NCBI GenBank assembly: GCA_022315425.1
Contig: JAIUPT010000022.1
Coordinates: 540,714-604,713 of the forward strand
DNA length: 64,000 bases
DNA from: Pseudevernia furfuracea
Lineage: Eukaryota > Ascomycota > Lecanoromycetes > Lecanorales > Parmeliaceae
Direction: 5' to 3'
In this document: in pieces, positions 36,557 to 49,326 of the stretch
Layout: each line of letters begins with the position of its first letter
Position numbering within the stretch: position 1 is the first letter of the stretch
Notes under the pieces: generated by a model
Told to the model about the DNA's origin: nothing
Seen by the model: only the letters and a program-made list of their open reading frames with translations
Databases searched by the model: none
Position numbers and translations under genes: made by a program

Positions 36557-39500
36557 ATGACTTCATCTCACGACGGCAGTCATCGAAGCGACTATTCTGA
36601 ATTCGAGTCCCTGTCGAAGACTCAGTATAAGAAGAACGTTATTCCCCTTCGAAGATCTACACGCCTTTAGTAATTGTCTTCGATATAGTCTCAGCGAAAA
36701 CCAGATCAATTCAAATCTTTCTTGTCTCTAAGTATCTTTTATCTCAACAACATCGCTCGTATCTATCGAAGATTTAAGCATAAGCACTTCTTATTTCTCG
36801 TGTAAGAACTCGAAGATCAGCAGTAAAAGTTGTCAGATATCGATAAGATTCTCGAGAACTCTAACGGAGATTAGAGCATCTATTTCACTCTCACTACTTT
36901 CGCGAACGTTAGCAGTGTCGACTTTTAATTCGAAGTTAGCGAAGACACTCTTAGTGTCTTAAGTGACACTGAGTTATTCGATCTTCGTGTCAAAAGTTCT
37001 CTAAATCTCACTTCTTCGACTTCGACTTCTTCGACTTTAAGATCTTCGTTCTCTATCGCCTCAGTCATCTCTCAAACTAAGTCTTTCGTTTGAGCATCAT
37101 CGTCGTTACTATTCATATCGTACGTGTCGCCCTTAAAAACCTTCTCAGTAATTCTCAGCATCTATAATCGACGAAGAATCAAGCGCATAAGACGTCGTAA
37201 GAAACATGTTAGCTTTAATAGTTTCAACGACTGACTCTCTCGAAGAGAGAAGCGCTTTTTCTCTAAACTTTATTATTATTTTAAAGTTCAATCTGGAATA
37301 TCGTCGATGAAAGCAGAATATCAACAATTGATTAATGCTCAACAATCTTGTTCTCTTTAATGCGATCATCAGTTATAGAGTCTATATCGCTATCTTTTAT
37401 CGTCTCGAAGATAACGATCGCGAACTCGTCGAAGTCGAATTCGACGATAAAGATTCTCAGATTATGCTCGATGCTCTGATCAAGAATTATTAATCTAAGA
37501 ACACGAGTCTCTATAGAGAACTAATACGTCGAATATTCGATCTCACCCTTGAAGAAGAAGGAGTTCGTTAATATAAAAAGAACTTTCGTAAGATCACCTT
37601 CGACATCATTAGTCTTCATAAATCCCTCGTCATTTCGAAGTCTCTGCGAATTCTAATTTTCCTTATAAAACTTGACGACTCTTACGACATATTCGAGTCA
37701 AGTTATATTCAAAATCATAATCTCTTTGAGAACAAGTTCGTCAAGTTTTAAGAGGTTATCGTGATCGTCGTGAACGAAGAAGTTAGAATCTTCTTTAAAG
37801 AAGAAGAACTAATTATATATATCGCTCGTAACGATAAGAACAAAGACAAACAAGCTACTTTTAACAATCTCGACGACTCTAACATCAATCGTGAGATCTA
37901 TTCTTCGTGTAAGACAGCTAATCGCAAATTCAGACATCTCTTTATCAAATGCTGAATCAAGTTCTCTTATCTTAAGTCTAAGAAATTCATAACGAAAGAG
38001 AAAAAGAAGAAGAAGATAAAGATCTTCGACTTCGAGAATAAATTCTTAAGCAACAAGCGTAAGCGCATCGAAGAGACGTCTTTTAATGTCTCTGCTTCAG
38101 AGGAGAACGATTATCTCAATATTAATTATATCTTTTTGAAGAAACTAAACTTCATTATACACTATTCGAATATCAACTCGAACGACTTCAATATCCTCGA
38201 TGCGGCTGATGATCAAGTCATTAATCTAATCGTCACGAAAGCTCTCGAACATAGTCTCATGACTGCGGATTTCGTAAATCTCCTCACTCGAGTCGTCGTA
38301 GATTCAGACTACTCTCGTTATTCTTTCGCGAATCGTTCGATATTCATTATCTACGAAAAGATTTATTCTCGATCGATCAAGAACATCGAGAGAAGCGAAG
38401 TGCAGTCTCAAGACTATAACATTATTAATCTCGACTGTGTGATTAGAGAAGAGTGTGTGACAGTCACTCTACGAAATGTCTTATATATATTCGATATGAA
38501 CGTTAATCTTCTCTCGATCGATAAACTTCTGAACTTCGATATCGCTGTCTTCTTTTATAAGATAGAGTGCACTCTTATCAAGAACGATCTGAAGCTTATC
38601 GATACTCGTAATCGTGATCTCTTCTTTTTGAATCTCTGACAGAGTCGAAATAGTGCTCTAATCGCCTATAGTGTGTTCTCGAATCTTATTCATTAACTCT
38701 AATATGCTCGCATAAGTTATTTGAGTTAGAACAATCTAAACAAGCTCTCAAATATGATCGTTAAGGTGAACTTCATTAAGAACATTGCGAAGAAGTATAT
38801 CTACGAATGCTATGTCATGAGACGTTAGAAGACTGTCTCTTATGATAGTCTCACAGAGTTAGAAACGCAGCCTGACGAATTTGTTTATAGTGATCTCGTA
38901 GAGTCTCTATCCCCTACTGAATTCAATAACTATAGATACTTTATGATATTTAAGAATGATTTCATCTCCTACTCTGAAGTGTACTATATTCGTTATAAGA
39001 GTGAAACGTTTATCATGTTCTTACGTTTCAAAGTCTTTCTAGAGTCACGAAACTATAAGATCTATCGTATTCGCCTCGACAATGAGAGAGAGTATATGTT
39101 TAAGATCTTCTTAAATTATCTTCTTTAGTGCGAAATTAGATAGAAGCTCACTATATCTGAGAACCTCGAAATAAACGAGACGATCGAACGTTTTAAGCAG
39201 ATCTTATTATATAAGATATATTCTATACTGCTAAGTTCTCAGCTCAACAAGTCTTTCTAATCTGAAATCGTGACCATCATCAATTATTTGATGTTGCGAT
39301 CCCCCAACGTTCGAATCATTGCAACGTCATTTGAGACTTTTCATCATCGAAAGCCCATTTTATCTTATCTGCGAACGATTGATTTCATCGTCTATGCGTT
39401 AAAGCGTATTTAAAAGAAACTCGTGAATAAAAGCGAAAAGTGTGTTCTTCTGAGATATGAAGAGGAGTTCATTTTTCGTCTATATAATCTCATCAAGAAG

Positions 39501-41627
39501 AAGATTATTCGAGTTAATAATATTTACTTCGTTAAAAAGCGTTTCTTGATTGTAAATCTCGAAGAAAAAACGAACGCTTATAAGCTCTCGATCAAGCGAT
39601 AACGTCTTTATGTATCAGCATTCGCTGTAAAGAAGACACTTAATAAACAGCGTATTACTAACATTTCGAAAGACATTATCTTTATTATAAAGCTCTCAAC
39701 GACTGTATCTGCATCTGCAATAAACAGATCAAGATCAAATTTCCCATGATCAGCTGAAAAGCAGACGTCTACATTAAAGTCCTCGTCCCTCGTACGAGCC
39801 GTATTATCGATCGCGTTCGCGCGAGCCTCTCGATCAATTGCTGCATCATCAGCTATCGAAAGAATAACTCGTTTCCTCACTATCGTCGAAATGATTCGCG
39901 AAGATCTCGAGCTAAGTGCGGTTCAAAGAGTACTTCTTGATCATCTCGACACTACGATTTCGAATCTGCGAGATCTATCATCTGACTCTCTCTCGAGAAC
40001 ATTCGCGACCTTTGCGTTACTAACGAATCATGTCAATAAGTCGAATATTTTCGAGTCGACGACCTATCAACAGATCATTTTCAATCAACTCTCTCGCATA
40101 CACTGAGAGCTCGCCATACAAGACGAATACAAATCTCTCATGAACAACAATACTTGATATCTGATTCAGACGTCTTCAGATACTCATATTCTAAGAGGTC
40201 GCTGAGTCTATATCGTGAAGCGAGGTCTCGCTGAGAAAGTCACTCGCTATAAGACTCGCTGAGTGATTCGAGATTTCGAATAACAGAAGAATCGTGACTA
40301 TCATAACACGTTCGCCTCAGTGATCAAGCTCATGAGTTATAAGACGATCTTTGCCCTAATAGCGACTCTAAACTAAGACGTGAAACAAATAAACGTCAAA
40401 ATCGTCTTTCTCTACGATAACGTTCAAGAGACGATTTATATACGACAGCTCGATGGTTTCAACAAGAACGATATCAAAGTTTATAAGCTAAATAAGACTC
40501 TCTATGAACTTAAGCAATCTCTCAGAATTTGATATCAGCACTTCTCGAAGTACATAAAGAAACTCGAATTAATATTCATCGAATCGAACGAGAGTGTCTT
40601 TATGAACGTCAAGGAGAACATCACTGTAATCCTCTATGTGAACGATATATTAATTATCGACCTTAACAAAATCGGCATTCAGCGCATCAAAAAGGCCCTC
40701 AATGACAAGTTTCACATGTTCGACTTGGGACCTTGCGTCTATTATTTAGATATGATCGTTAAAAGAGATCGTGTCGTCGATATTCTTCGCCTGGGACAAG
40801 CAGTCTATGTCACTCGTTTCTTAAAGCATTTCAACTACTGAAGTCTTAATCCAGCCTTCACGTCTCTGAAAATCAGTCGTAAGCTACAATCTGCGAAAGA
40901 GGGCTATATTGCCTCGAGAAAGCTGTGCGAGAATTATAAATCCGTCGTGAAATCCCTTATATATGTCATGTTAAAAACTCGTTCTGATATCGTTTATACT
41001 ATCTCTCTTATCAGTCGCTATTCAGTTAATTCGACTCAGACACACTAAAATACAGTGATTCGAATCTTTCGATATCTTAGAGACACGATGCACTACGAAC
41101 TCGTGTACAAAGGATCCCTTCAAGCCCTCATCGAGTATATCGATTTCGATTGAGCTGACGACTCGACTCGAAGATCTATCTTCGACTATCTATTTAACGT
41201 CGATAGCGGCGTTATCAGCTGATCATCAAAGCGTCAAGTCATCGTCGCGTTATTCACTTGCGAAGTCGAGTATATCGATCAAACGTTGACTATCAAAGAA
41301 GTTATTTGATTAAAAACTCTTTTTAATCAACTTCTGCGGCCTCGAGACTCTGACTCGAAGATCATTATAATCTTCGACGACAATCAGAGCGCAATTGCCC
41401 TCGTCAAGAACGCTTAGTTCCATGCTCGTATCAAGCACATTGACATCGCTCATTATTTCGTGCGTGAAAAAGTCAATGACGACATCGTGAACATACAATT
41501 CGTACTCACGAATAAACAAATAATCGACGATCTCATCAAAGCCCTCTGTCTCGACAAATTCGTTATCTTTCGCGATGTTCTTGAGGTGAAATCAGCCTCA
41601 GAACATTCTCTCAGCGTCAAAGACTAA
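36557..41627 (+). pseudogene. A8 gag-pol (Copia), inactivated
   Basis: A 5071-bp span from an ATG (MTSSHDGSHRSDYSEFE) to TAA 41625-41627. Gag runs to about 38130 and includes a Cys-rich segment (IYSSCKTANRKFRHLF). The open frame 38136-38639 covers protease (VVVDSDYSRYSFANRS) and the pre-integrase region (LLSIDKLL). The integrase piece 38943-39128 has LDNEREYMFK. RT pieces lie at 39891-40106 and 40602-40841 (YVNDILI, the first catalytic Asp replaced by Asn). RNase H lies near 41100-41300 (EYIDFD, then CEVEYID). Trp codons are often TGA. The gag start and the remainder differ by one frame. It is non-functional, although it is among the best preserved copies. Confidence 0.9.
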
Positions 41628-41878
41628 CCCTCAGCGCTCTTGCTTTTAATCTGAAGTCGTTAGTTTCAGAGAAGTGACGCTATTCACCTTGTCTGTGAAC
41701 GTTAGATCTTCGATTTTCTTTCACTGCTTCTTGTTTCACCCCCTTATGTATTCACCGACCTCGTTTTGATAGAAATTGAGTGTGCATCAGGTCTATTTCA
41801 AAGAAAACTTTCAAAAAACCGCCTTTTTTCGGAAAATGAAAGTTTTGTATGAAGGACCAGAACGGATTTTTATATGTC

Positions 41879-41944
41879 TTCGAATTTGACATAGTCGTTT
41901 TCAGAACTTGGTTCGAATTTGACATAGTCGTTTTCAGAACTTGG
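41879..41944 (+). repeat. A8 3' UTR direct repeat, 2 x 33 bp
   Basis: Two adjacent 33-bp units of TTCGAATTTGACATAGTCGT... before the polypurine tract. A1 and A5 also have two; A7 has one (near 35210-35250). Confidence 0.8.
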
Positions 41945-42053
41945 TTTCTTCACTTTTGTGAACCGGACTTCGCGCTAACCCGATTGGGGTTTTTTGCGTC
42001 GCGAAGTGCGAAAATCGTGTTTTCGCATTTTTGAGTATGCGAGCGAAGGGGAG

Positions 42054-42175
42054 TGTCAAAATTCGGGTCACGTGACATGGTCACGTGATGCGCTAAGGCG
42101 CATCCTCATAGTCGCTCTTTACTCTCGTAGCATTCTATAGTTTACAACTAAGTGTCCTATCACCTATTCTTGACA
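42054..42175 (+). repeat. A8 3' LTR
   Basis: 122 bp. Preceded by the polypurine tract GCGAAGGGGAG, followed by the GAAGT duplication. Confidence 0.93.
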
Positions 42176-42180
42176 GAAGT
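42176..42180. repeat. Target-site duplication of A8 (right)
   Basis: GAAGT, the partner of 35793-35797. Host A7 resumes from here. Confidence 0.92.
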
Positions 42181-44947
42181 TAGTTAAGAAGAGTTTTTAA
42201 TCAAATAACTTCTTTAATAGTCAACGTTTGATCGATATACTCGACTTCGCAAGTGAATAACGCGACGATGACTTAACGCTTTAATGATTAGCTGATGACG
42301 TCGCTATCGACGTTGAATAGATAGTCGAAGATAGACCTTCGAGTCGAGTCGTTAGCTCAATCGAAATCGATGTACTCGATGAGAGCTTGAAGAGATCCTT
42401 TGTACACTAGTTCGTAGTGTATCGTGTCTCTAAGATATCGAAAGATTCGAATCACTGCATTTCAGTGTGTCTGAGTCGAATTAACTAAATAGCGACTGAT
42501 AAGAGAGACAGCATAGACGATATTAAAACGAGTTTTTAACATGATATACATGAGAGATTTCACGACAGATTGATAGTTCTCGCATAGCTTTCTCGAAATA
42601 ATATAATTCTCTTTCGCAGATTATAGCTTGCGACTAATTTTCAGAGGCGTAGAGACTGAATTAAGACTTTAACAATTAAAATGTTTTAAGAAACGAGTGA
42701 CATAGACTGCTTGTCCCAGACGAAGAATATCGACGACACGATCTCTTTTGACGATTATGTCTAAATAATAGACGTAAGATTTCAAGTCGAACATGTGAAA
42801 CTTGTTATTAAGAGCCTTTTTGATGCGCTGAATATCGATTTTGCTAAGGTCGATGATTAATATATCGTTCATATAGAGGGCTACAATAATATTCTTCTTG
42901 ACGTTCATAAAGACACTCTCGTTCGATTCGATAAATATTAATTCGAGTTTCTTTATATACTTCGAGAAGTGCTAATATCAAATTCTAAGAGATTGCTTAA
43001 GTTCATAAAGAATCTTATTCAACTTGTAAACTTTAATATCGTTCTTGTTGAAATCATCGAGCTGTCGCACATAAATCGTCTTTTAAACGTTATCGTAAAG
43101 AAAGACGATTTTGACGTTTATTTGTTTCACGTTTTAATTTAGAGTCGCTGTTAGAGCAAAGATCGCCTTATAACTTATAAACTTGATCACTAAGATAAAT
43201 ATGTTATGATAGTCACGATTCTTTTGTTATTCGAATTTTCGAATTACTCAGCGAGTCTTATAGCGAGTGACTTTCTCAGCGAGATCTCGCTTCACGATAT
43301 AGACTCAGCGACCTCTCAGAATATGAGTATCTAAAGGCGTCTGAATTAGATATCAAGTATTATTATTTATGAGAGATTTGTATTCGTCTTACATGACGAG
43401 CTCTCAGTGCATGCGAGAGAGTTAATTAAAAATAATCTGTTGATAGATCGTCGGCTCGAAAATATTCGACTTATTGACATGATTCGTTAGTAACGCAAAG
43501 GTCGCGAATGTTCTCGAGAGAGGGTCAGATAATAGATCTCGCAGATTCGAAATCGTAGTGTCGAGATAATCAAGGAGTATTCTTTGAATCGCACTTAGCT
43601 CGAGATCTTCGCGAATCATTTCGACGATAGTGAGGGAACGAGTTATTCTTTCGATAGCTAATGATATAGTAATTAATCGAGAGACTCGCGCGAACGCGAT
43701 CGATGATACGACTCGTGCGAGAGACGAGGGCTTTGATATAGACGTCTGCTTTTTAGCTAATCATGAGAAATTTGATTTTAATCTGTTTATTGTAGATGCA
43801 GATGCAGTCGTTGAGGGCTTTATAATAGAGATAATGTCTTTCGAAATGTTAGTAATACGCTGTTCATTAAGTGTCTCCTCTACAGCGAATATTAATATAT
43901 AAAGACGTTATCGCTTGATCGAGAACTTATAAGCGTTCGTTTTTTCTTTGAGATTCATAATCAAGAGACGCTTCTCAACGAAGTGAATATTATTAACTCG
44001 AATAATCTTCTTCTTGATGAGGTTATATAGACGAAAAATGAACTTCTCTTCATATCTCAGAAGAACACACTTTTCGCTTTTATTTACGAGTTTCTTTTAA
44101 ATACGCTTTAACGCATAGACGATGAAATTAATCGTTCGCAGATGAAATAAAATGAGCTTTCGATAATGAAAAGTCTCAAATGACGTTGTAATGGTTCGAA
44201 CGTTGAGGGATCGCAACATCAAATAATTAATAATGATCACGATTTCGAGTCAGAAAGACTTGTTGAGCTGAGAACTTAGTAGTATAAGATGCATCTTATA
44301 TAACAAGATCTGCTTAAAACGTTCGATCGCCTCGTTCATTTCGAGATTCTTAGATATAGTGAGCTTCTATCTGATTCCGCACTAAAGAAGATAATTTAAG
44401 AAGATCTTAAATATATATTCTCTCTTATTGTCGAGGCGAATACGATAGATCTTATAGTCTCGTGACTCTAGAAAGACTTTAAAACGTAAGAACATGATAA
44501 ACGTTTCACTCTTATAACGAATACAGTACACTTCAGAGTAGAAGATGAAATCATTCTTAAATATCATAAAGTATCTGCAGTTATTGAATTTAGTAGGGGA
44601 CAGAGACTCTACGAGATCACTATAAACAAATTCGTCAGACTGCGTTTCTGACTCTGTGAGACTATCATAAGAGATAGTCTTCTGACGTCTTATAACATAG
44701 TATTCGTAGATATACTTCTTCGTAATGTTCTTGATGAAGTTCACCTCAACGATCATATTTGAGAGCTTATTTAGATTGTTCTAACTCAAATAACTCATGC
44801 GAGCATATTAGAGTTGATGAATAAGATTCGAGAGCACACTATAGGCGATTAGAGCACTATTTCGACTCTGTCAGAGATTCAAAAAGAAGAGATCACGATT
44901 ACGAGTATCGATAAGCTTTAGATCGTTCTTAATAAGAGTGTATTCTA
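42181..44947 (-). pseudogene. A7 pol remnant (RNase H, RT, integrase, part of protease)
   Basis: Minus-strand pieces: 42669-42908 (YMNDILIIDLSKI box), 43422-43619 (linker, MIREDLELSAIQRILL) and 44382-44756 (integrase core, with LVESLSPTKFNNCRYFMIFK). The RT N-terminal part lies between 42960 and 43400 with stops. The remnant breaks off at 44947 at a TA dinucleotide where a foreign end starts. Confidence 0.82.
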
Positions 44948-45043
44948 CTGTTCTGTCCCTCTATAAAGATTTTAGTCGGTCGAAAGAAAGTCGTATTATT
45001 GATATCTCTACGGTTGTATAATAGTTATATAATCGTCGTATAA
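44948..45043 (+). mobile_element. D': 96-bp end of a TA-targeting element
   Basis: It begins CTGTTCTGTCCCTCTATAAA directly after a TA in family A sequence (…TTCTA). Its first ~35 bases resemble the left end of D (CTGTCCTGTC...TTTTA.G.CGG). It is cut by the start of C2 at 45044, and no right end is found. The assignment rests on short similarity and the TA site. Confidence 0.5.
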
Positions 45044-45245
45044 TTGGCCCGGCTTGACAGGGGGTTAGTGGGCCTTAATCTCGCACTCGCGTATAGCATG
45101 TTGGTTGCATGCTATTTTTGGATTTGATAGACGTGTCCTTTGCAGGGGACAGGTCTCATTTGGGAGCAGCATAAGTAGCTGCATTCCACCTGCGTTTGAC
45201 TCTTTATTCGAATTGATCTCTTTCAGAGCAATAGTATTCTTTCGT
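45044..45245 (+). repeat. C2 repeat A1
   Basis: A 202-bp repeat that begins TTGGCCCGGCTTGACAGG. It contains the hairpin ATAGCATG-TTGGTTG-CATGCTAT at 45093-45115 and a smaller GCAGC..GCTGC hairpin. Confidence 0.9.
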
Positions 45246-45342
45246 AGACACGCAAGCAACACGCTGTCACCTGACCTCGTATTCTACTCCCATTAGCACA
45301 TTCTTCTATTACTAGACCACTCACACCGTATCCCATCGTCCA

Positions 45343-46680
45343 ATGGCCCCCGCAGCTATGACAACTCGTTCTAGGGCGACCAACCCCGCCCAAAAGACGT
45401 CCCAGAAGGCGTCTTCCTCAAAGAAGGCCACATCAAAGGCACCGGCCAAGAAGACCACTGCCCCAGTGGCATCAAAACCTCAGGGTGTTACGAAAAAACG
45501 TCCTGCCCGTCGCCCAGCCGTTTCAGAAACCCCACCACGTGGTGTTACTCCAGAGGCGTCGGCCTCTGGGGCCTCGACCGGGACAGCCAGTCCATCCGTC
45601 GTCGAAGAAGCCCCCCCGCCGTCACACCGTACTTCGCTGAACCAGCAAATCGCAGCCTTGGTCAAGGATTATGAGGCTAATACGCCGCGATCCAAATCCC
45701 ACCACGCGTCTCACCGTTCCAAGTCTCACCGCCGATCTCATCATCGATCCAAATCTCATCATGGATCTCGTCATCGGTCCAAGTTCCATCACCGTCGACA
45801 CGATTCATTCTCAGGATCCTCGGGGTCCTCCTCGTCAGATTCGAAGATAGGGGACGAACCAAGAGTCTCTTTTTTGCATAAAGAAGGTAATAAACTCTTT
45901 CTTAAACTTCATGAGCGTTTTCGGGCCGTTGATATCAAATACTTCAAACAAATCTTTTATGAAACCTTCAAGCCCAAGAATCTGATCAAGTTAACCCACG
46001 ATTACATCGATTGAACGTGGAGTATCAAGAACGATAAGAACAAGAAGAATAAGTGTACTCAGAAGATCTCCGATCTCAATCAACTTCTTCGCTGCTTTGA
46101 CGTGTATTATCAAATCGTTTGTTTCTTCGCAGCACGTTCTCATGTAGTCTTGAAACTTCATAAGACCCTTATTGACTATCGTATTCGTCTATCGAACTTT
46201 TCAGTTCACTACCGCTTCGACTTCATTAAGCAGTATCACTACTCTTTCATGTTCACGCGTATGCTCAACGAATAGAACATTTCTCTGTCATGGTTCATCG
46301 AGGATATGCGTTGTTTCAACTTCCTTGTTCGAAAGACAGCCTCTGCGATCAACGACATCAAGTAACATTCGAATAACCAGGTCATCAAGTTCTTCTCTTC
46401 AGGGGGCACAATGATTTACAACAACTTCAACGCCGGCAAATGCAATTACGGGCAATGCAGATACGTACATGTTTGCTTCAATTGTCAACAGAATCACGCT
46501 GCCATGGTATGTACCAAGTCTCAGACCTTCAATGTCAATTCGGTCCCGCTGAGACAACGAGTTATTAAATTATTCGATTGACTCGCAACGAGCTATTCAG
46601 TCTCGTCGTCGCTGACCTTCGTATTCGAGGGGTTCCCTTACACGTCATTCGAGACGTCCGATTCTAATTTGCCTCAGTAA
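45343..46680 (+). pseudogene. C2 gag-like ORF1
   Basis: The first 223 codons are open (45343-46014). The N-terminus (MAPAAMTTRSRATNPAQ) is rich in Lys, Ser, Ala, Thr and Pro. It is followed by His/Arg/Ser repeats (SKSHHASHRSKSHRRSHH) and an acidic Ser run, then a conserved LHKEGNKLFLKLHERF block. The frame breaks at TGA where a Trp is expected (YID-W-TW). Beyond it the region 46193-46680 encodes a Cys/His cluster (KCNYGQCRYVHVCFNCQQNH), reminiscent of the gag zinc motif of fungal DIRS-like elements. The role in particle formation or nucleic acid binding is inferred. Confidence 0.82.
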
Positions 46681-48230
46681 GGCCCGTTGAAAATAGAACG
46701 ATGGGAGGCCTGGTTGAAGAATCACCCGAATATCACTTATGTCAAGACGCTAGTAAGTGTTCTTCGAAAGGGGGCCAAAATTGGATACCGAGATCCACCT
46801 CTCAACCATAGAAACAAGAATCATTTTTCAGCCCTCAGCGCATCTGATATACTGACGACGAACCTGCAGAAACAGCTTCAGTAGAATCGATTGGTCATGG
46901 TAGACATGGATTCCGAACCCCAATTCGTTTGCTCCCCTCTGGGACTCGTATCGAAACATGACGGCGGTTGGAGACGTATTCACGATTTATTCTTTTCATA
47001 TGACTGTTCAGTCAACGACGGTATATCCCAAGCGTGGGGTGCACTGAAATATACGATATTCGATGAGGCAGTGGACGCACTGTTACAGCAGGGTCGAGAA
47101 GCTCGGCTAATCAAACGAGATCTCAAGAATGCATTTCGACATATCCCGATGACCTCTTCAGATCAATAATTGCTAGACTTTCTTTGTGACAATTTCTACT
47201 AACTAGAACGTTATCTGTTATTCGAGCTTCGAACGTCATCGTTTCTATTCGACCTGTTCGTCAAGAGCGTCAATTAAGTGCTTATTGCGATGTTGCATTG
47301 ATTCGTGATGCTTTACTATCTGAACGACTTCTTCGCGATTCTACCCTCGTGAGTCGATATAGAGACATATGATCGACAGTTCGACGAGCTGTGCAGCGAT
47401 TTGAGTCTCATGATCAATCACACGAAGAACATTCTTGATATCATAGCCGATTTCCTGGGAATCGAACTCGACAGTATACTCATGCAGACGAGACTCTCTT
47501 CGAACAAGCTCGATCGGACGAGAAAGACGATGACAGACCTTCTAAAAAGGGCGACAATCTCGCATCGTGAGCTCGAGTCAGCGATAGGATTCCTGTCCTT
47601 TGCGGCGAAAATCGTTATTTTCGAGAGGGCATTCTTGAGAAGACTGTTCGACGTCATTCGAAGATCGATAACGATTATTCGACTATTCATCGATATGAAA
47701 GTCGATCTGCTATGATAAAAGACCTTTCTCAAAGACTGAAATGATCTCAAACTGCTACGTAACGTCGTCAGTCGACGATCATGATACATTTGAATTGATG
47801 TCTCGAGGAAGCTTGACATAGAAGACTATATTCTGAAACACTCTGATCTTCTATCACACGTCCAGAACGTCTTCAGCACACGCGTGACCTCGCGACATAC
47901 TCGCAAAGACATTCAGTTCAAGGAAATAACAGTTATACTTTATGCAATTCGCGTATAAGTGAATAGACTGTCAGGTACTCGCTTAATACTCCACTGTGAC
48001 AACGAGAACTGCGTTCATGAACTTCGAAAGTCCTTTATTCGTGAACCTGCGATGACATCGCTTCGAACGATAGCTATGCTGATAGTCAGTCACGATATTC
48101 TTCTAATCCCTACATGAATTCCGACCAAGGCAAACGAGCTGACGAATAACCTTTCTCGTTTTCGATATCGAAAAATTGCTGACAAATATTCACAGCTGAA
48201 CCACCTGTCGAGACATCGATCTATCACTCC
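46681..48230 (+). pseudogene. C2 reverse transcriptase-RNase H
   Basis: Open pieces 46687-46884 and 46891-47169 are in one frame, separated by a TAG. Recognisable parts: a lead-in (KIERWEAWLKNHPN), the first RT blocks (FVCSPLGLVSKHDGGWRRIHD), the catalytic Asp block LIKRDLKNAFRHIPM (ends near 47150) and the box YYLNDFFAIL near 47313-47342, where YLDD is now YLND. The RT C-terminal part is 47401-47715, and an RNase H piece (LHCDNENCVHELRK) lies near 47990. Trp codons appear as TGA. The family is DIRS-type RT, distinct from the Copia RTs around it. Confidence 0.85.
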
Positions 48231-48233
48231 GCC

Positions 48234-49256
48234 CCGCTAGGGCGAGACCCACCGCGATGATGATACAATCAGATCTCGATGCCGCGAGACCTCGCTCGTC
48301 TTCTCTGATGGGGGTTGACACGAAACACTCGTCGAACCTATTCGACGTCAATCAAGTCCTATAACACCCACTGTGCGATGAATCGCATTCAACCCTTCTT
48401 TTCGGCGATCTTCCTCTCGTTGAGAACCTGAGTAGCGACCCTGAGTATCAGGCGAGTTAAGACGAAGTCCATTAAGGCATACCTAACCGATGTTAGGTCA
48501 GCCCATGTGAATATGAGATTTGAGAACTTGACAGTCTTTCACAGTGCACAGCTAAAGAGAGTCGTAGACGATACTCGTCGTCTACGAGACGAAGACGAAA
48601 TTCGAGAAAGGTGTTCAATTACGAAGAATGTTCTTCTACGACTCCTGAAATGCTTTTATAAGATCATCAAGCATAATGTAACGATGCAGATAGTATTCTA
48701 TCTCGTCTTTACAGCCTTTCTCAGAATAAGCGAGTTTATATATGAATCGAAAGACCTTCGCGACGAGGACTTCGACAATTGATTTCTAACACGTCGTCAC
48801 GTGAGACTATACGAAGATCACCTCGAATTGACGTTGTCAGCATTCAAGACGAATTTCTTCAGACAAGGCGTCACGCTGTTCGTATCAGACACGAACGACG
48901 AGACATGTGCCGTGCGTGCATTGAGATATCTGTTCAATAAGTGATCGACATCGCTATCCTCGCCCCTCTTCGCGGTCGACGAGAGCTTTATTAGAAGAAC
49001 GATCACTCACAATCTACGTCTAACATTGAGATTCAGCGATCTTCCAGATTACTACTCTGATCATTTCTTCCGCCGAGGGACAGCTATCACTGCGAGGTTA
49101 ATAGGTCTAAGCGAAGACGAAATCAAGCTGTTAGACAGGTGAAAATCGAACTTCTATCGTCTTTACATCAAGACTCACCCAGTCTACATTCTCGTCGCGT
49201 CGCGTCGACAACAGCGTGTCATCGATCCATTTCTCGAGAACGAATCGAATAATTAA
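48234..49256 (+). pseudogene. C2 tyrosine recombinase
   Basis: A site-specific recombinase that would integrate the circular DNA form. The open piece 48507-48782 contains the core-binding part and FLRISEF with the first catalytic Arg. Later come HVRLYEDHLELTL, then HFFRRGTAITARLIGLSEDEI (HxxR box, near 49050-49115) and DRWKSNFYRLYI with the C-terminal Tyr region, ending at TAA 49254-49256. Two Trp codons are TGA. It is recognised by the RxxxE / HxxR / Y pattern of DIRS-like recombinases and is inactive as read. Confidence 0.83.
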
Positions 49257-49326
49257 TCGTCACCGCGTTCTCTGTTCCTCAGCGCTGATGCGATCGTTCT
49301 CTTCGAGGCCGTTGCTTGAGATTTGA

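Larger units (their letters stand above)
35798..42175 (+). mobile_element. A8: structurally complete Copia family A element with target duplication
   Basis: 6378 bp, with LTRs 35798-35919 and 42054-42175 (122 bp each) that differ by eye at one site, a C/T followed by C. Target duplication GAAGT flanks it at 35793-35797 and 42176-42180. The host sequence (A7) continues on both sides. The primer site starts at 35920, and one 122-bp leader unit lies at 36387-36508. The polypurine tract ends at 42053. This is the reference copy for the family. Confidence 0.95.

Noticed and set aside
35798..42175. TGTCAA...TTGACA ends read as inverted termini of a DNA transposon
   Set aside because: The ends belong to each 122-bp LTR. 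Primer site, polypurine tract, gag-pol and a 5-bp duplication make it a Copia element.
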